A stretch of DNA of 64,000 nt from CAIWHR01 sp963734575 (GCA_963734575.1 CAVTHT010000007.1:1-64000); one strand, 5' to 3'; numbered from the stretch's first letter, positions 7,683-17,143 are shown. Notes: generated by a model not told the origin, from the sequence alone. Numbers and translations are program-made.

Positions 7683-7978
7683 GTCCACTCGTTGTTACGG
7701 TCGGCGGCCACTCAAACACCTTCGCCATTGCGAGGCAATGTGTGGGCGCGGGCTCACCGTACCGCGCCGCCGTGGCAGTGCATCGCCGGTTCAGTTGGGC
7801 GCCCACGCGACAGCAGCGATTGCTGAGCCCCCCGGCGCATCCGCACCGGCTGGGGCAGTGGTAAGCGTGTGGGGCTGCGCCGCGGTGTCTTGTGGACGCT
7901 CTTGGCGCGACCTGCGGCCCAACCATGGGTCACGGACATCTCGCGCGCTTCGCGGGGTGCGGAGTGAGCCGAGCCGTC
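7683..7978. other. Intergenic region, nothing assigned
   Basis: About 300 bp between the XRE gene and the convergent HEPN-domain gene. Several open frames overlap here on both strands, but their translations are arginine- and alanine-rich shadows without recognisable motifs. Confidence 0.4.
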
Positions 7979-9319
7979 CTACGTAGTACGGACGATGCCA
8001 ATGGCGCGCAGTAGGCGGCTGGTCTCCGCCGTCGTGTAGAGCACGTCGTCGACGGTCACGAACCGCGCGTGCGCAACGTTGAGGCGAACCGGATACAGTC
8101 GATGGAAGGTTTCGCGAACGCTTTCCGGACGGCCGAACACTGGCTGGAACAGCGCTTCGAAGTCGTCGCGGCGGCAGATGATACCTTCGTAATCGGTGAA
8201 GTCGGCCCCATCAATCAGTGCGGCATGAGGCCTGCCGCTTTTGCGCGAAGCTTCATAGTTCTCTTGCCATCGTGCGTAGACCTTCGGCGGTAGCCGCTTC
8301 TTCGGCCAATTCGGCCCGTGATGCCTGGTCATTACATCGTTGATGAAGGTCCTGAGCTCGCGCTCCACGCGATGAAGAAGCCGCTGGCAATGAAGAACTC
8401 GCCGCATTGCGGCCGCCGCGACGGGGTCAGCTTCCGCGGGAATCAAGGACTCAAGGCGCGGGTCCGCGACGTAGTCGTCGCTGAGACCGGCATCCGAGAG
8501 CCCGCGTGAGAAGACGCTCTCAGGAAAGTCCGTCAGAGACGCGTCGAGCCCGCGCTCCAGATAGATACGGGTTCGGGCAGTGACATCGAGGAGTTCGATG
8601 TCGGGAATCACAGACCGCTCGCGCCAATCGCCTAGGTCAACGCGTAGCGCAGCAGTGAGGCGGTCCTCGTACGTTTGAACGTGCTGGAACGCGAAGCCAA
8701 TGCTTTGCAGCTCGGTGAAAGCACGTACCGACGCGCGCTCGTTTGCCAATCGCGCCCACGGTTCTTGCAGATTGTGCAACGCGGCCGCGAGGTAATCCGG
8801 TGAAGATGGCGAGACCAGTTTAGCTGTATCTGAGGCGCTGCCCCTGCCGAGCAGCGCGTCGAGCTCGACAGCGCTCGGTTGACCGAACGCCAGGTGGTCG
8901 CGCTCCAACGCTTGGCGGGCTTGTTCAATGCTGGTCTGAAATTCGAGCGCTTCCTGAATGCAGCCCAGGCTCGGCTCCGGCAATGCGCTCAATTGCTCAG
9001 CCAGTGCTGCGGCATTCGCCTGCAGACGTTGCGTGGGCTCGGTGAGGTCGGCAAGGGCGCGCTGCGCGTCCTTGAGTTGCAAATGAAACTGCAGGGAATC
9101 GGGCAGCGCGAGCTGGATGTCAACGCCCAGCTTCTGTTCGAACTGCCGACGCATCTCGATGGCGTCAACGAGGTAGGTCGGCAGAATCCGCTGCAGCGGC
9201 TGCTGGAGGAGCAGCATGCGTTCGAGTTCGCGGAGTGGCTTCAACAAGCGGTCGAACTCCTCCTGCTGCCGCAGGAGCCGACGCATCCATTCGTCGTCTG
9301 GTGCACCCGGCAATACCAT
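7979..9319 (-). CDS. Protein with C-terminal Swt1-type HEPN ribonuclease domain
   Basis: About 446 aa. The first 300 residues are mostly helical with coiled-coil character (RRLLRQQEEFDRLLKPLRELERMLLL near the start) and are not recognised. Residues 306-446 resemble the HEPN domain of the Swt1 family (ALIDGADFTDYEGIICRRDDF, FGRPESVRETFHRLYPVRL). They contain the HEPN ribonuclease signature R-x4-H as RLNVAH (about residues 412-417). I chose the ATG at 9319 because GAGGGTGA stands 5-6 bp before it; an upstream frame extension to 9445 has no such signal. HEPN proteins of this type are often toxins or defence effectors. No antitoxin gene is seen beside it. Function is inferred from the domain only. 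Confidence 0.72.
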   Translation of the reverse strand: MVLPGAPDDEWMRRLLRQQEEFDRLLKPLRELERMLLLQQPLQRILPTYLVDAIEMRRQFEQKLGVDIQLALPDSLQFHLQLKDAQRALADLTEPTQRLQANAAALAEQLSALPEPSLGCIQEALEFQTSIEQARQALERDHLAFGQPSAVELDALLGRGSASDTAKLVSPSSPDYLAAALHNLQEPWARLANERASVRAFTELQSIGFAFQHVQTYEDRLTAALRVDLGDWRERSVIPDIELLDVTARTRIYLERGLDASLTDFPESVFSRGLSDAGLSDDYVADPRLESLIPAEADPVAAAAMRRVLHCQRLLHRVERELRTFINDVMTRHHGPNWPKKRLPPKVYARWQENYEASRKSGRPHAALIDGADFTDYEGIICRRDDFEALFQPVFGRPESVRETFHRLYPVRLNVAHARFVTVDDVLYTTAETSRLLRAIGIVRTT

Positions 9320-9476
9320 GTTCACCCTCGTTGCGCCGGCCCAGCTTACCGGGCCAACGACGCCGGCTCGAACGCGGGAGTGCGCTCCCGTTGTGACCAG
9401 GTGTGCGCGTCTTAGCGCACCTCCAGAACGCCTCTGCACGTGCAAATCTTGTTCATGACAGGCACGATTAGCCGGT

Positions 9477-9496
9477 TTAGGAGTCTGTTCGCAGTT
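9477..9496 (+). repeat. Direct repeat copy A
   Basis: TTAGGAGTCTGTTCGCAGTT. It is identical to the copy at 9551-9570 at 18 of 20 positions. Confidence 0.8.
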
Positions 9497-9506
9497 TGGG
9501 TCTTTG

Positions 9507-9520
9507 TTAGGAGTTCACAA
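9507..9520 (+). repeat. Direct repeat copy B (partial)
   Basis: Shares TTAGGAGT with copy A and then diverges (TCACAACAG). It is spaced 30 bp from copy A. Confidence 0.5.
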
Positions 9521-9550
9521 CAGAATTACATGCATTCCGCAGACGACGCG

Positions 9551-9570
9551 TTAGAACTCTGTTCGCAGTT
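9551..9570 (+). repeat. Direct repeat copy C
   Basis: TTAGAACTCTGTTCGCAGTT, differing from copy A at positions 5 and 7. A further CACTCTGTT fragment follows at 9602-9610. Confidence 0.8.
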
Positions 9571-9681
9571 CGCAAAAAACGTTACCCGCACCCAGCGTCG
9601 GCACTCTGTTATGAGAGTGAGCTATTTTTTCGCGCCTGCAGTCTATTCCCTTCGCCCACTAGAAGGCGCCGTGCGGTCGCC

Positions 9682-11535
9682 TCACTCCACCGTAACCGAC
9701 TTCGCGAGATTCCTCGGCTTGTCGACGTCCGTCCCGCGGATCACCGCTGTGTGATACGCGAGGAGTTGCAGCGGGATCACGTGCACGATCGGCGAGAGCT
9801 GGCCGCGATGCTCCGGCAACCGGATCACGTGCACGCCTTCGGAAGGCTGCAGGTGGCTGTCGAGATCGGCGACCACGTAGAGCTCGCCGCCGCGCGCGCG
9901 CACTTCCTGCAGGTTCGACTTGAGCTTTTCGAGGAGCGCGTCGTTCGGCGCGATGGCCACGACCGGCATCGACGAGTCCACCAGCGCGAGCGGTCCGTGC
10001 TTGAGCTCGCCGGCCGGGTACGCCTCCGCGTGGATGTACGAGATCTCCTTCAGCTTCAGCGCGCCTTCCAGCGCGATGGGGTAGTGCAGCCCCCGGCCGA
10101 GGAAGAGCGCGTTGTGCTTGCGGGCGAACTGCTGCGCCCACGCGATGATCTGCGGCTCAAGGGCGAGCGCGCCCTGCAGCGCGGCCGGCAGGTGACGCAG
10201 GCGTCGGATCCACTCGGCCTCGGCCGCTTCGTCGAGTCGGCCGCGCAGCTTCGCGAGGGTCAGCGTGAGCAGCATCTCGGCGACGAGCTGGGTGGTGAAC
10301 GCCTTCGTCGATGCCACGCCGATCTCGGTGCCGGCGCGCGTGAGGTAGGAGAGGGCGGTCTGCCGCACCATGGAGCTCGTCGCGACGTTGCAGATCGCGA
10401 GCGTGCATTCGTGCCCCAACGACTTGGCGTGCTTCAGCGCGGCCAGTGTGTCCGCGGTCTCGCCGGACTGCGACACGACGACTACCAGCGCGTTGGGATT
10501 GGGCACCGTGTCGCGGTAGCGGTACTCGCTCGCGATCTCGACCTGGCAGGAGATGCCCGCCAGGGATTCGATCCACTGCTTGGCGACGAGGCACGAGTAG
10601 TAGCTCGTGCCGCAGGCGAGCATCAGCACGCTGTCGACGCGGGCGAGGATTTCGGCCGCTTTCGCACCGAACAGCGCGGGCTCGATGCGCGTGATGCCTT
10701 CGAGGGTCTCGGCCACGGCGCGCGGCTGCTCGAAGATCTCCTTCTGCATGTAGTGCCGGTAGGGCTCGAGCTGCACGGCGTCGCTCGACGCGGCGATGTT
10801 CACGACCGGGCGCTCGACGCGCGCGCCGCTCGCGTCGTAGATGACGTAGCCCTCGCGGCGGATGTCGGCGACGTCGCCTTCGTCAAGGTACGCCACGTGA
10901 CGCGTAACGGACAGCAACGCAGCGGCGTCGGAGGCGAGGAAATGATCATCCTCACCGATGCCGACGACGAGCGGGCTGCCCTGTCGGGCGCCGACGACCC
11001 GCCCCGGCTCGCGCGTCGAGATCACGGCGATGGCGTACGCGCCCTGGAATTGCGCCACGGCAGCCTGCACCGCGCGCAGCAGGTCGCCGCATCCATCCGC
11101 ATGCCATTGTGCGTGGACGAGATGGGCGATGACCTCGGTGTCGGTCTGCGTGGCGAAGTTGTAGCCGCGCTCCTTGAGCTCGCTGCGCAGCGCCTCGAAG
11201 TTCTCGATGATCCCGTTGTGCACGACGGCGATCTCGCCGCCGGAGACGTGCGGATGCGCGTTGGTCGGTGTAGGCGCGCCGTGCGTGGCCCAACGCGTGT
11301 GGGAGATGCCGGTCGTTCCGGCAAGACCCGACGATTCGGCCTGCTTCGCGAGATCCGCGACGCGCGACGTCGTCACGAGCCGCGACAGCTCCATGCCCGC
11401 AGCCGCCGAGCCGTTGACGTTGCGCAGTATGGCAAGCCCCGTGGAGTCGTAGCCGCGGTACTCGAGCCGCCGGACGCCGTCGATCAGCACCGGCACGATG
11501 TTGCGATGGGAAGTGGCGCCTACGATGCCGCACAT
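9682..11535 (-). CDS. glmS: Glutamine-fructose-6-phosphate aminotransferase (isomerizing)
   Basis: Makes glucosamine-6-phosphate from fructose-6-phosphate and glutamine, the first step to UDP-GlcNAc for peptidoglycan and LPS. Length 617 aa against 609 in E. coli. The N-terminal Cys nucleophile follows Met (MCGIVGA), with the glutaminase domain over about residues 1-235. Two SIS isomerase domains follow (ACGTSYYSC, SQSGETADT, STKAFTTQL) and the C-terminus ends in the family's NLAKSVTVE. The frame is intact. It lies in the same direction as glmU, with a small gene between them. Its 3' end faces the accessory region, the standard Tn7 target position. Confidence 0.98.
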   Translation of the reverse strand: MCGIVGATSHRNIVPVLIDGVRRLEYRGYDSTGLAILRNVNGSAAAGMELSRLVTTSRVADLAKQAESSGLAGTTGISHTRWATHGAPTPTNAHPHVSGGEIAVVHNGIIENFEALRSELKERGYNFATQTDTEVIAHLVHAQWHADGCGDLLRAVQAAVAQFQGAYAIAVISTREPGRVVGARQGSPLVVGIGEDDHFLASDAAALLSVTRHVAYLDEGDVADIRREGYVIYDASGARVERPVVNIAASSDAVQLEPYRHYMQKEIFEQPRAVAETLEGITRIEPALFGAKAAEILARVDSVLMLACGTSYYSCLVAKQWIESLAGISCQVEIASEYRYRDTVPNPNALVVVVSQSGETADTLAALKHAKSLGHECTLAICNVATSSMVRQTALSYLTRAGTEIGVASTKAFTTQLVAEMLLTLTLAKLRGRLDEAAEAEWIRRLRHLPAALQGALALEPQIIAWAQQFARKHNALFLGRGLHYPIALEGALKLKEISYIHAEAYPAGELKHGPLALVDSSMPVVAIAPNDALLEKLKSNLQEVRARGGELYVVADLDSHLQPSEGVHVIRLPEHRGQLSPIVHVIPLQLLAYHTAVIRGTDVDKPRNLAKSVTVE

Positions 11536-11572
11536 GGTGGGGTCTCCGGTGGGCGGGTGATGTGGCCGCGCC

Positions 11573-11959
11573 TCATGGCTGTCTCAGTCGGGGAGGATTG
11601 AGGCCGTTCACCCGCTGGCAGTCGGTGAGTGCCGTACCGCGCAGGCCGTTGCAGGCCTCGGCCTTCTCGGCAGCCCGATTGTGCGCTTCGCACATGGCGC
11701 GCGCAGCCCTCGGCGCCTTGCTGCAATCCTCGGTCACGGGGACGAAGCGGTTCTCACGCTCGCAGGCGGCGCGCTCGCTGCGTTCGAGACTGCCGCATTT
11801 CGCCTGCAGCTCGTTGACGCCTTCGCAGCGGGCTTGGAGGCCGGGCGGCAGCTCGCGGCAATCGACCTGCGCTGCGACACCGCCGCTCGCGAGCAGCGCG
11901 ATCGCCGCGCACGACGCCGCGAGTGCATGACGAATGGCGGATGGACGCAACATGATCAT
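11573..11959 (-). CDS. Small secreted Cys-repeat protein, about 128 aa
   Basis: Not a family I recognise. A signal peptide is clear (about residues 1-30, ending GGVAAQ). The mature part has eight cysteines at about 34, 45, 55, 66, 79, 90, 103 and 114, spaced 10-13 residues apart, as in a tandem short repeat starting with Cys (CRELPPGLQAR, CEGVNELQAK, CGSLERSERAA). Even spacing suggests four disulphides in a periplasmic or exported helical protein. The ATG overlaps the glmU stop as ATGA and glmS starts 37 bp downstream, so it is translated within the amino-sugar operon. Role unknown. Confidence 0.72.
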   Translation of the reverse strand: MIMLRPSAIRHALAASCAAIALLASGGVAAQVDCRELPPGLQARCEGVNELQAKCGSLERSERAACERENRFVPVTEDCSKAPRAARAMCEAHNRAAEKAEACNGLRGTALTDCQRVNGLNPPRLRQP

Positions 11960-13332
11960 GCCTTCCGCTTCACCGGCCGCTTCCAGCCCGCGACGGACAC
12001 CTGCCGTGCCCGCGAGACCGTGAGGGCGTCGGGCGGCGCGTCCTTGGTGAGCGTGGTGCCCGCGCCGAGGGTCGCATTGCGGCCCACGGTCACGGGCGCG
12101 ACGAGCTGGGTGTCCGAGCCGATGAAGGCGCCGTCTTCGATCACCGTGCGGTGCTTGTTCGCGCCGTCGTAATTGCACGTGATGGTGCCGGCGCCGATGT
12201 TCACGTCCGCGCCGACGGTGGCATCGCCGACGTAGGCGAGATGGTTCGCCTTGCTGCGCTCGCCGACCGTAGCGGCCTTCACTTCCACGTAGTTGCCGAT
12301 GTGCACCTCGGCGGCGAGCTTCGCGCCAGGGCGCAGGCGCGCGTACGGCCCGATGCGGCAGGCGTCGCCGATGGCGGCCTCGTCGCAGTGGGAGAACGCC
12401 GCCATGACGGTGCCGGGCCCCACCGTCGTATTGCGCAACACGCAATGCGGGCCGATCTCCGCGTTGTCGCCGAGCACGACGTCGCCCTCGAACACGCAGC
12501 CGACATCGATGCGCACGTCACGCCCGCAATGAAGATTGCCGCGAATGTCGATGCGGTCGGGATCCGCGATCCACGTGCCGGCGAGGAGCAGCGCATCGGC
12601 GCGGCGGCGCTGCAGGATGCGCTCGAGGGTGACGAGCTGGCCGCGATCGTTGATGCCACGCACGTCGCGCTCGTCGGCCACGCAGCGCGACACCACCGGA
12701 ATGCGATCGCGCACCGCCATCGCGACGATGTCGGTCAGGAGGAACTCGCGTTGCGCGTTGTCGTCGCGCAGTGCCGCGACCCACCGGCGCAGGTGCGCGG
12801 ACGGCGCCGCGAGCATGCCGCTGTTGATCTCGTCGATCGCGAGCTCGCGCGGACCGGCATCCTTCTCCTCGACGATCGCGCGCACGGTGCCCGACTCGTC
12901 GCGCACGATGCGTCCGAGCCCCCGCGGATCGGGCACGCGCGCGGTCAGGAGTGCGAGCGCGCCATCGCGGGCGGCCGTGACCAGCGCCTCGAGATCGGCC
13001 GGCTGCACGAGCGGCGCGTCGCCGATCATGACGAGGGTCACGCCGCTTTCGGGCAGGGCTTCGAGTGCGTGCTTCACGGCATCGCCGGTGCCGCGCGGCG
13101 GATCCTGGCGCACGAGCACGAGCTCCGCCGTGTCGAGCGCGGCCTGCACGCGGTCGCCTTCGTGACCGATCACCAGCGCCACGCGCTCGGGGGCGAGGGC
13201 GCGTGCGGCGTCGAGCACGTACTCGATGATCGGGCGCCCGGCGAGGCGGTGCAGCACCTTGGGAAGGGCAGAGTGCATGCGCTTGCCCTGACCGGCGGCG
13301 AGCACGATGACATGGAGGGATCGGGACGGCAC
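11956..13332 (-). CDS. glmU: Bifunctional UDP-GlcNAc pyrophosphorylase / GlcN-1-P N-acetyltransferase
   Basis: Catalyses the last two steps to UDP-GlcNAc: acetylation of glucosamine-1-phosphate and uridylyl transfer. About 458 aa (E. coli 456). The uridylyltransferase signature LAAGQGKRMHSALPKVLH is near the start. The C-terminal left-handed beta-helix has hexapeptide repeats and the acetyltransferase motifs (VEVKAATVGERSKANHLAYV, NIGAGTITCNYDG). I chose GTG at 13332 (PSRSLHVIVLAAGQ) because it gives the usual length; the open frame runs about 70 codons further without family similarity. The 3' end overlaps the Cys-repeat gene by 4 bp. Confidence 0.95.
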   Translation of the reverse strand: MPSRSLHVIVLAAGQGKRMHSALPKVLHRLAGRPIIEYVLDAARALAPERVALVIGHEGDRVQAALDTAELVLVRQDPPRGTGDAVKHALEALPESGVTLVMIGDAPLVQPADLEALVTAARDGALALLTARVPDPRGLGRIVRDESGTVRAIVEEKDAGPRELAIDEINSGMLAAPSAHLRRWVAALRDDNAQREFLLTDIVAMAVRDRIPVVSRCVADERDVRGINDRGQLVTLERILQRRRADALLLAGTWIADPDRIDIRGNLHCGRDVRIDVGCVFEGDVVLGDNAEIGPHCVLRNTTVGPGTVMAAFSHCDEAAIGDACRIGPYARLRPGAKLAAEVHIGNYVEVKAATVGERSKANHLAYVGDATVGADVNIGAGTITCNYDGANKHRTVIEDGAFIGSDTQLVAPVTVGRNATLGAGTTLTKDAPPDALTVSRARQVSVAGWKRPVKRKA

Positions 13333-13575
13333 GAGCTGCAGTGATTCGGGGGGAGTCGAGACACTCGATGATACGTCATCGGCCTCTTCGGCCTCGACCT
13401 GAGGCCGACCTGCGCACCGGGCGGTGCCGCAGGCGGCTTGTCGGCGACAACACGTGCGGCGCAGGTCGCCGGCCAGGCGGTTTTTCCCGCCGGGATGCGT
13501 GCGGTAAACTGCGCGCAACGCGCTGCCGGTCGCGACCACCAAAAACCCATCCCCGGCCCATCCTCAGGAGGAACC

Positions 13576-14603
13576 ATGCGCCTTACCCGTTGGCTTGTCG
13601 CGACCGCGCTGCTGCTCGGCCTGTCCGGCCTGACCCTGCCGGCGAGCGCCGCCGGATGCCTGCAAGAATCGCGGCGAGCTCGATACGATGTTCTGCGACA
13701 GCAACAACGACATGGTGGCCGACCCGCCGGCGGACGCGAAGAAGTGGAAGAATCCCGTCCACGATCGTCTTCACGTACACCCCGGTCGAGGATCCGGCGG
13801 TCTACGAGAACATTTTCAAGCCGTTCACGACGCATCTTTCGTCGTGTCTCAACAAGAAGGTCGTGTTCTATCAGGTGCAGTCCAATGCCGCGGAGATCGA
13901 GGCGATGCGCTCGGGCCGGCTGCACGTCGGCGGGTTCTCGACCGGTCCGACGGCCTTCGCGGTCAACCTCGCCGGCGCGGTGCCGTTCGCCGTGAAGGGC
14001 GACGCGAGCGGCTTCCAGGGCTACAACCTGATCGTCATCGTCAAGGCGAACTCGCCGTACCAGAAGATGACCGACCTCAAGGGCAAGAAGGTCGCGCACA
14101 CCTCGCCGTCGTCGAATTCCGGACACCTCGCGCCGCTCGCGCTCTTCCCGGCACTCAGGGCCTCACGCCCGACAAGGATTACAAGATCATCTTCTCGGGC
14201 AAGCACGACCAGTCCGTCATGGGCGTCAATTCCGGCGATTACGACGCGGCGGCGGTGGCCTCGGACGTGTTCCATCGCATGGCCGAGCGCGGGCAGGTCA
14301 AGGAAAGCGATTTCCGCGTCATCTACCGCAGCCAGAAGTTCCCCACGTCGTCGTTCGCGTACGCGCACGACCTCGACCCGAAGCTCGTCGACAAGATGCT
14401 CGGCTGCTTCTACGACTACCGCTTCCCGCCGGAGATGAAGAAGGCTTTCGACGGCGCCGACCGCTTCTTCCCGATCAACTACAAGACCACGTGGGAAGTC
14501 GTGCGCGCGGTGGCCAAGGGCTCCGGCCAGGGCTTCGACAAGGCGACGTACGAGAAGGAAGTCGGCGCGCGAAGCCGCCGAAGCCGCCGCGAAGAAGAAG
14601 TGA
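13576..14603 (+). CDS. phnD: Phosphonate-type ABC transporter substrate-binding protein (frame broken)
   Basis: Periplasmic binding protein of the PhnD (phosphate/phosphite/phosphonate) family. A signal peptide (MRLTRWLVATALLLGLSGL) follows a strong ribosome binding site, AGGAGGA (13566-13572). Family segments appear in successive frames: MFCDSNNDMVADPPADAKKW, FTYTPVEDPAVYENIFKPF, SGRLHVGGFSTGPTAFAVN and FSGKHDQSVMGVNSGDYDAAAVAS, ending in a KKK-rich tail. Breaks are near 13660, 13760, 14150 and 14570. It starts a phnD-phnC-phnE-phnE operon with short gaps. Divergent from glmU across 243 bp. The ligand (phosphonate, phosphite or similar) cannot be told from sequence alone. Confidence 0.8.
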
Positions 14604-14634
14604 TGCCGCACGAGAGTGCCGCAAGGCGCGCGCG

Positions 14635-15389
14635 ATGCTGACGCTGCGCGGCCTCTCGAAGTCCTACGTCGCCGGCGTGCCGGTGCTGCAGGACGTCAAC
14701 CTCGAGATCGCGGCGCGCGGCATCACCGCGATCATCGGCGCGTCGGGTACCGGCAAGTCCACCCTCATCCGGTGCATCAACCGGCTGGTGGAGCCGACCT
14801 CGGGCGCGATCCTGTTCGAGGATCAGGACCTCGCGCGGCTGTCGGGCGCTGCACTGCGCCGCGCGCGGCGCCACATCGGCATGGTGTTCCAGGAGTACAA
14901 CCTCGTGGAGCGCCTCACCGTCATGGAGAACCTGCTGTCGCGGGCGCCTCGGCTACGTTTCGGCATGGCGCGCGTGGCGGCGCCGGTTTCCGCCGGAGGA
15001 CGTGCAGCGCGCCTTCGAGCTTCTCGACCTCGTGGGCCTCGTCGACATTCGCCACCCAGCGCGCCGATGCGCTTTCGGGCGGCCAGCGCCAGCGCGTCGG
15101 CATCGCGCGTGCCGTGATGCAGGAGCCGCACGCTGATGCTCGCCGACGAGCCGACATCGTCGCTCGATCCCAAGACGTCGGTGGAGATCATGGAGCTCCT
15201 CACCGACATCGCGCGCTCCCGCGGGAATCCCGGTGCTGGTCAACATGCACGACGTCGAGCTCGCGAAGCGCTTCGCCGATCGCATGTCGGGATGTCGGAC
15301 GGACGCATCGTGTTCGACGGCCCGCCCGACGCAGCTCGACGATGCACACGCTCAGTACCATCTACGGCGGCGAGGGCTGGCTGCACTGA
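14635..15389 (+). CDS. phnC: Phosphonate ABC transporter ATP-binding protein (frame broken)
   Basis: Cytoplasmic ATPase of the PhnCDE importer, about 250 aa. Walker A is GASGTGKST (about residues 36-44) and the Q-loop is GMVFQEYNLVERLTV. The signature LSGGQRQRVGIARAVMQEP, Walker B LADEPTSSLDP and H-loop VNMHD are all present but lie in different frames. Breaks are near 14942, 15050, 15127, 15222, 15290, 15325 and 15345. Most are single extra bases, often a C before ACG or GCC. All ATPase motifs are intact once joined, which argues for sequence error rather than gene decay. Confidence 0.8.
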
Positions 15390-15421
15390 GCGCCGGCCTG
15401 CGCCGTCCGCGAATCGCCCGC

Positions 15422-16301
15422 ATGGCCGCCACTGCCGAGACCCTCGCCGCGCCGCGCGACCCGTTCGCACCGCAGCCTGTGGCCGCGCTTTGCCGTGGTC
15501 GCGCTCGCGGTCTACGTCGTGTGGGCGTGCGCGCAGATGGAGATCTCGTGGGCGCGCGTCGAGACGGGCCTCGAGCAACGCGTCGCGCTTCTTCTGCGCG
15601 GCTCTTCCCGCCGAACTTCCACGCGCTGGGACATCCTCGTGAAGGGCCTGCTGGAAAGCCTGCGAGATCGCCGTCCTCGCCTCGGCGCTCGGGATCGTCC
15701 TGGCCGCTGCCGATCGGTCTTTGCGCCGCGCGCAACCTGATGCCGGCCTGGGCCACCTGGCCGGCGCGGTTCGTGATCGTCGGCCACGCGCTCGTTTCAT
15801 CCCGGTGATCGTCGCGATCCTGTTCGTGAAGGCGGTCGGGTTCGGCGCGCTCGCAGGGGTTCTCGCGCTCACGGTGGCGAGCATCGGCTTCATCGGCAAG
15901 CTCTTCACCGAGGCCATCGAGGAGATTTCGCTCAAGCAGGTCGAGGCGGTGCGCGCGACCGGGGCGTCGTTCACGTCGGTGCTCGCGTTCGGCGTGCTGC
16001 CGCAGGTGTTCTCGCGCTTCATCGGCTTCGCCACCTACCAGCTCGATTCGCAACCTGCGCAATTCCACCATGGTCGGGCATCGTGGGCGCCGGCGGGATC
16101 GGCGGCACGCTCTTCGCAGCGTTCCAGCGCTTCGACTACGACTTCGTGTGCGCGATCCTGCTCTCGATCATCAGCATCATCATGATCGGGGAGATCCTCG
16201 CGACCGCGGTGCGCAAGATCTTCATCGGCAACGCCACGTTCGCCGACCTCCTGCGCCGTGGCCGGAGCGTGCCGCGCCCCGAGCCGCTGCAGGACGACTA
16301 G
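15422..16301 (+). CDS. phnE: Phosphonate ABC transporter permease, first copy (frame broken)
   Basis: Inner-membrane permease of the PhnE family, about 290 aa once joined. Starts MAATAETLAAPRDPF. The first membrane helix is FAVVALAVYVVWAC and the permease EAA-type loop is EAIEEISLKQVEAVRATGASF. The end LDSNLRNSTMVGIVGAGGIGG (read across a break), then FAAFQRFDYDFVCAILLSI, is typical of PhnE. Breaks are near 15483, 15590, 15665, 15790, 16050 and 16080. It probably pairs with the second permease 23 bp downstream as a heterodimer. Confidence 0.78.
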
Positions 16302-16323
16302 GGATAGCGCAGGCCGAGTAGCG

Positions 16324-17143
16324 ATGGAGCAGGTCGCCCCCCGGCTCAATCCGGTGCCGCGCGAATGGCGGCGGTTCACGCCGGCGCAGCGCCTCACGCG
16401 TTTCGCGGTGTATCTCGTGATGGTGGCGGCGATCGTGGCCTCGATCCGCACGATAGAGGTAATTCCCGAGTTCCTGGCCGACGCGCCGGAGCAGATGGTC
16501 GACCTGATGACGCGGATGTGGCCGGTGGACTGGGGCCACTACCGCGGCGACGTGCACGACGCGATGATCGAGACCGTAAACATCGCTTCGCTCGGCACGC
16601 TGCTGTCGCTCGTGCTCGCGATTCCCGTCGGCATCCTCGCCGCGAACAACCTGGTGCCGTCCACGCTCGCTCAACCTGCTCGCGAAGCTGATCCTCGTGT
16701 CGTCGCGCTCCGTGAACTCGCTCGTGTGGGCGCTGCTCTTCGTCGGCATCTTCGGCCCCGGAGCGCTCGCCGGCACGCTTGCCATCGCCTTTCGCTCGAT
16801 CGGCTTCGTGGGCAAGCTCTGCGGCGAAGCGCTCGAGGAGGCGCAGCGCGGGCCAATCGAGGCGCTGACCGCGGCAGGCGCGCCGTGGATGTCGCGTCTC
16901 GTGTTCGGCTACTGGCCGCAGATCAAGCCGGCCTTCTGGTCCATCGCGCTCTTCCGCTGGGACATCAACGTGCGCGAGTCGGCGGTGCTCGGCCTCGTCG
17001 GCGCCGGCGGCATCGGCATGGTGCTCGATACCGCGCTCAACCTCTTCCAGTGGCCGCGCGTCGCGCTGATCCTGGTGGCGATCTTCGCAGTCGTGGTGAT
17101 CGCGGAAGTCGTCGTCACCCAGCTGCGCAAGCGCATCATCTGA
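16324..17143 (+). CDS. phnE: Phosphonate ABC transporter permease, second copy (frame broken)
   Basis: Second PhnE-type permease, about 272 aa. Residues up to AIPVGILAANNLVPSTL are in one frame. Removing one G near 16670 continues as NLLAKLILVSSRSVNSLVWALLF. The EAA-type loop GEALEEAQRGPIEALTAAGAPW and the end NVRESAVLGLVGAGGIGMVLD are clear. Start ATG at 16324. It closes the phnDCEE operon. Only one break is present, fewer than in the first permease. Confidence 0.82.

Larger units (their letters stand above)
9320..9681. other. Repeat-bearing gap between accessory region and glmS 3' end (attTn7 position)
   Basis: About 360 bp without a gene. It carries a family of related motifs at 9477-9496, 9507-9520 and 9551-9570, and a partial one near 9602-9609. 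The right border is the glmS stop codon (9682-9684). Tn7-type elements insert about 25 bp downstream of glmS, and everything on the far side of this gap is accessory. The repeats may be remains of a transposon end; that is inference. Confidence 0.5.

Noticed and set aside
9650..9662. Sequence TAGTGGGCGAAGG about 25 bp after the glmS stop as an exact Tn7 end
   Set aside because: It only loosely resembles a Tn7 terminus and lacks the TGT start; without the other end it cannot be called.
9751..11601. 616-codon open frame on plus, opposite glmS
   Set aside because: Antisense shadow of a high-GC gene: Arg/Ala/His/Val-rich with no motif, while the minus frame is unmistakably glmS.
13576..16301. 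Reading phnDCE as decaying pseudogenes
   Set aside because: All catalytic and structural motifs are kept once single bases are removed, and the same kind of break hits essential genes elsewhere.
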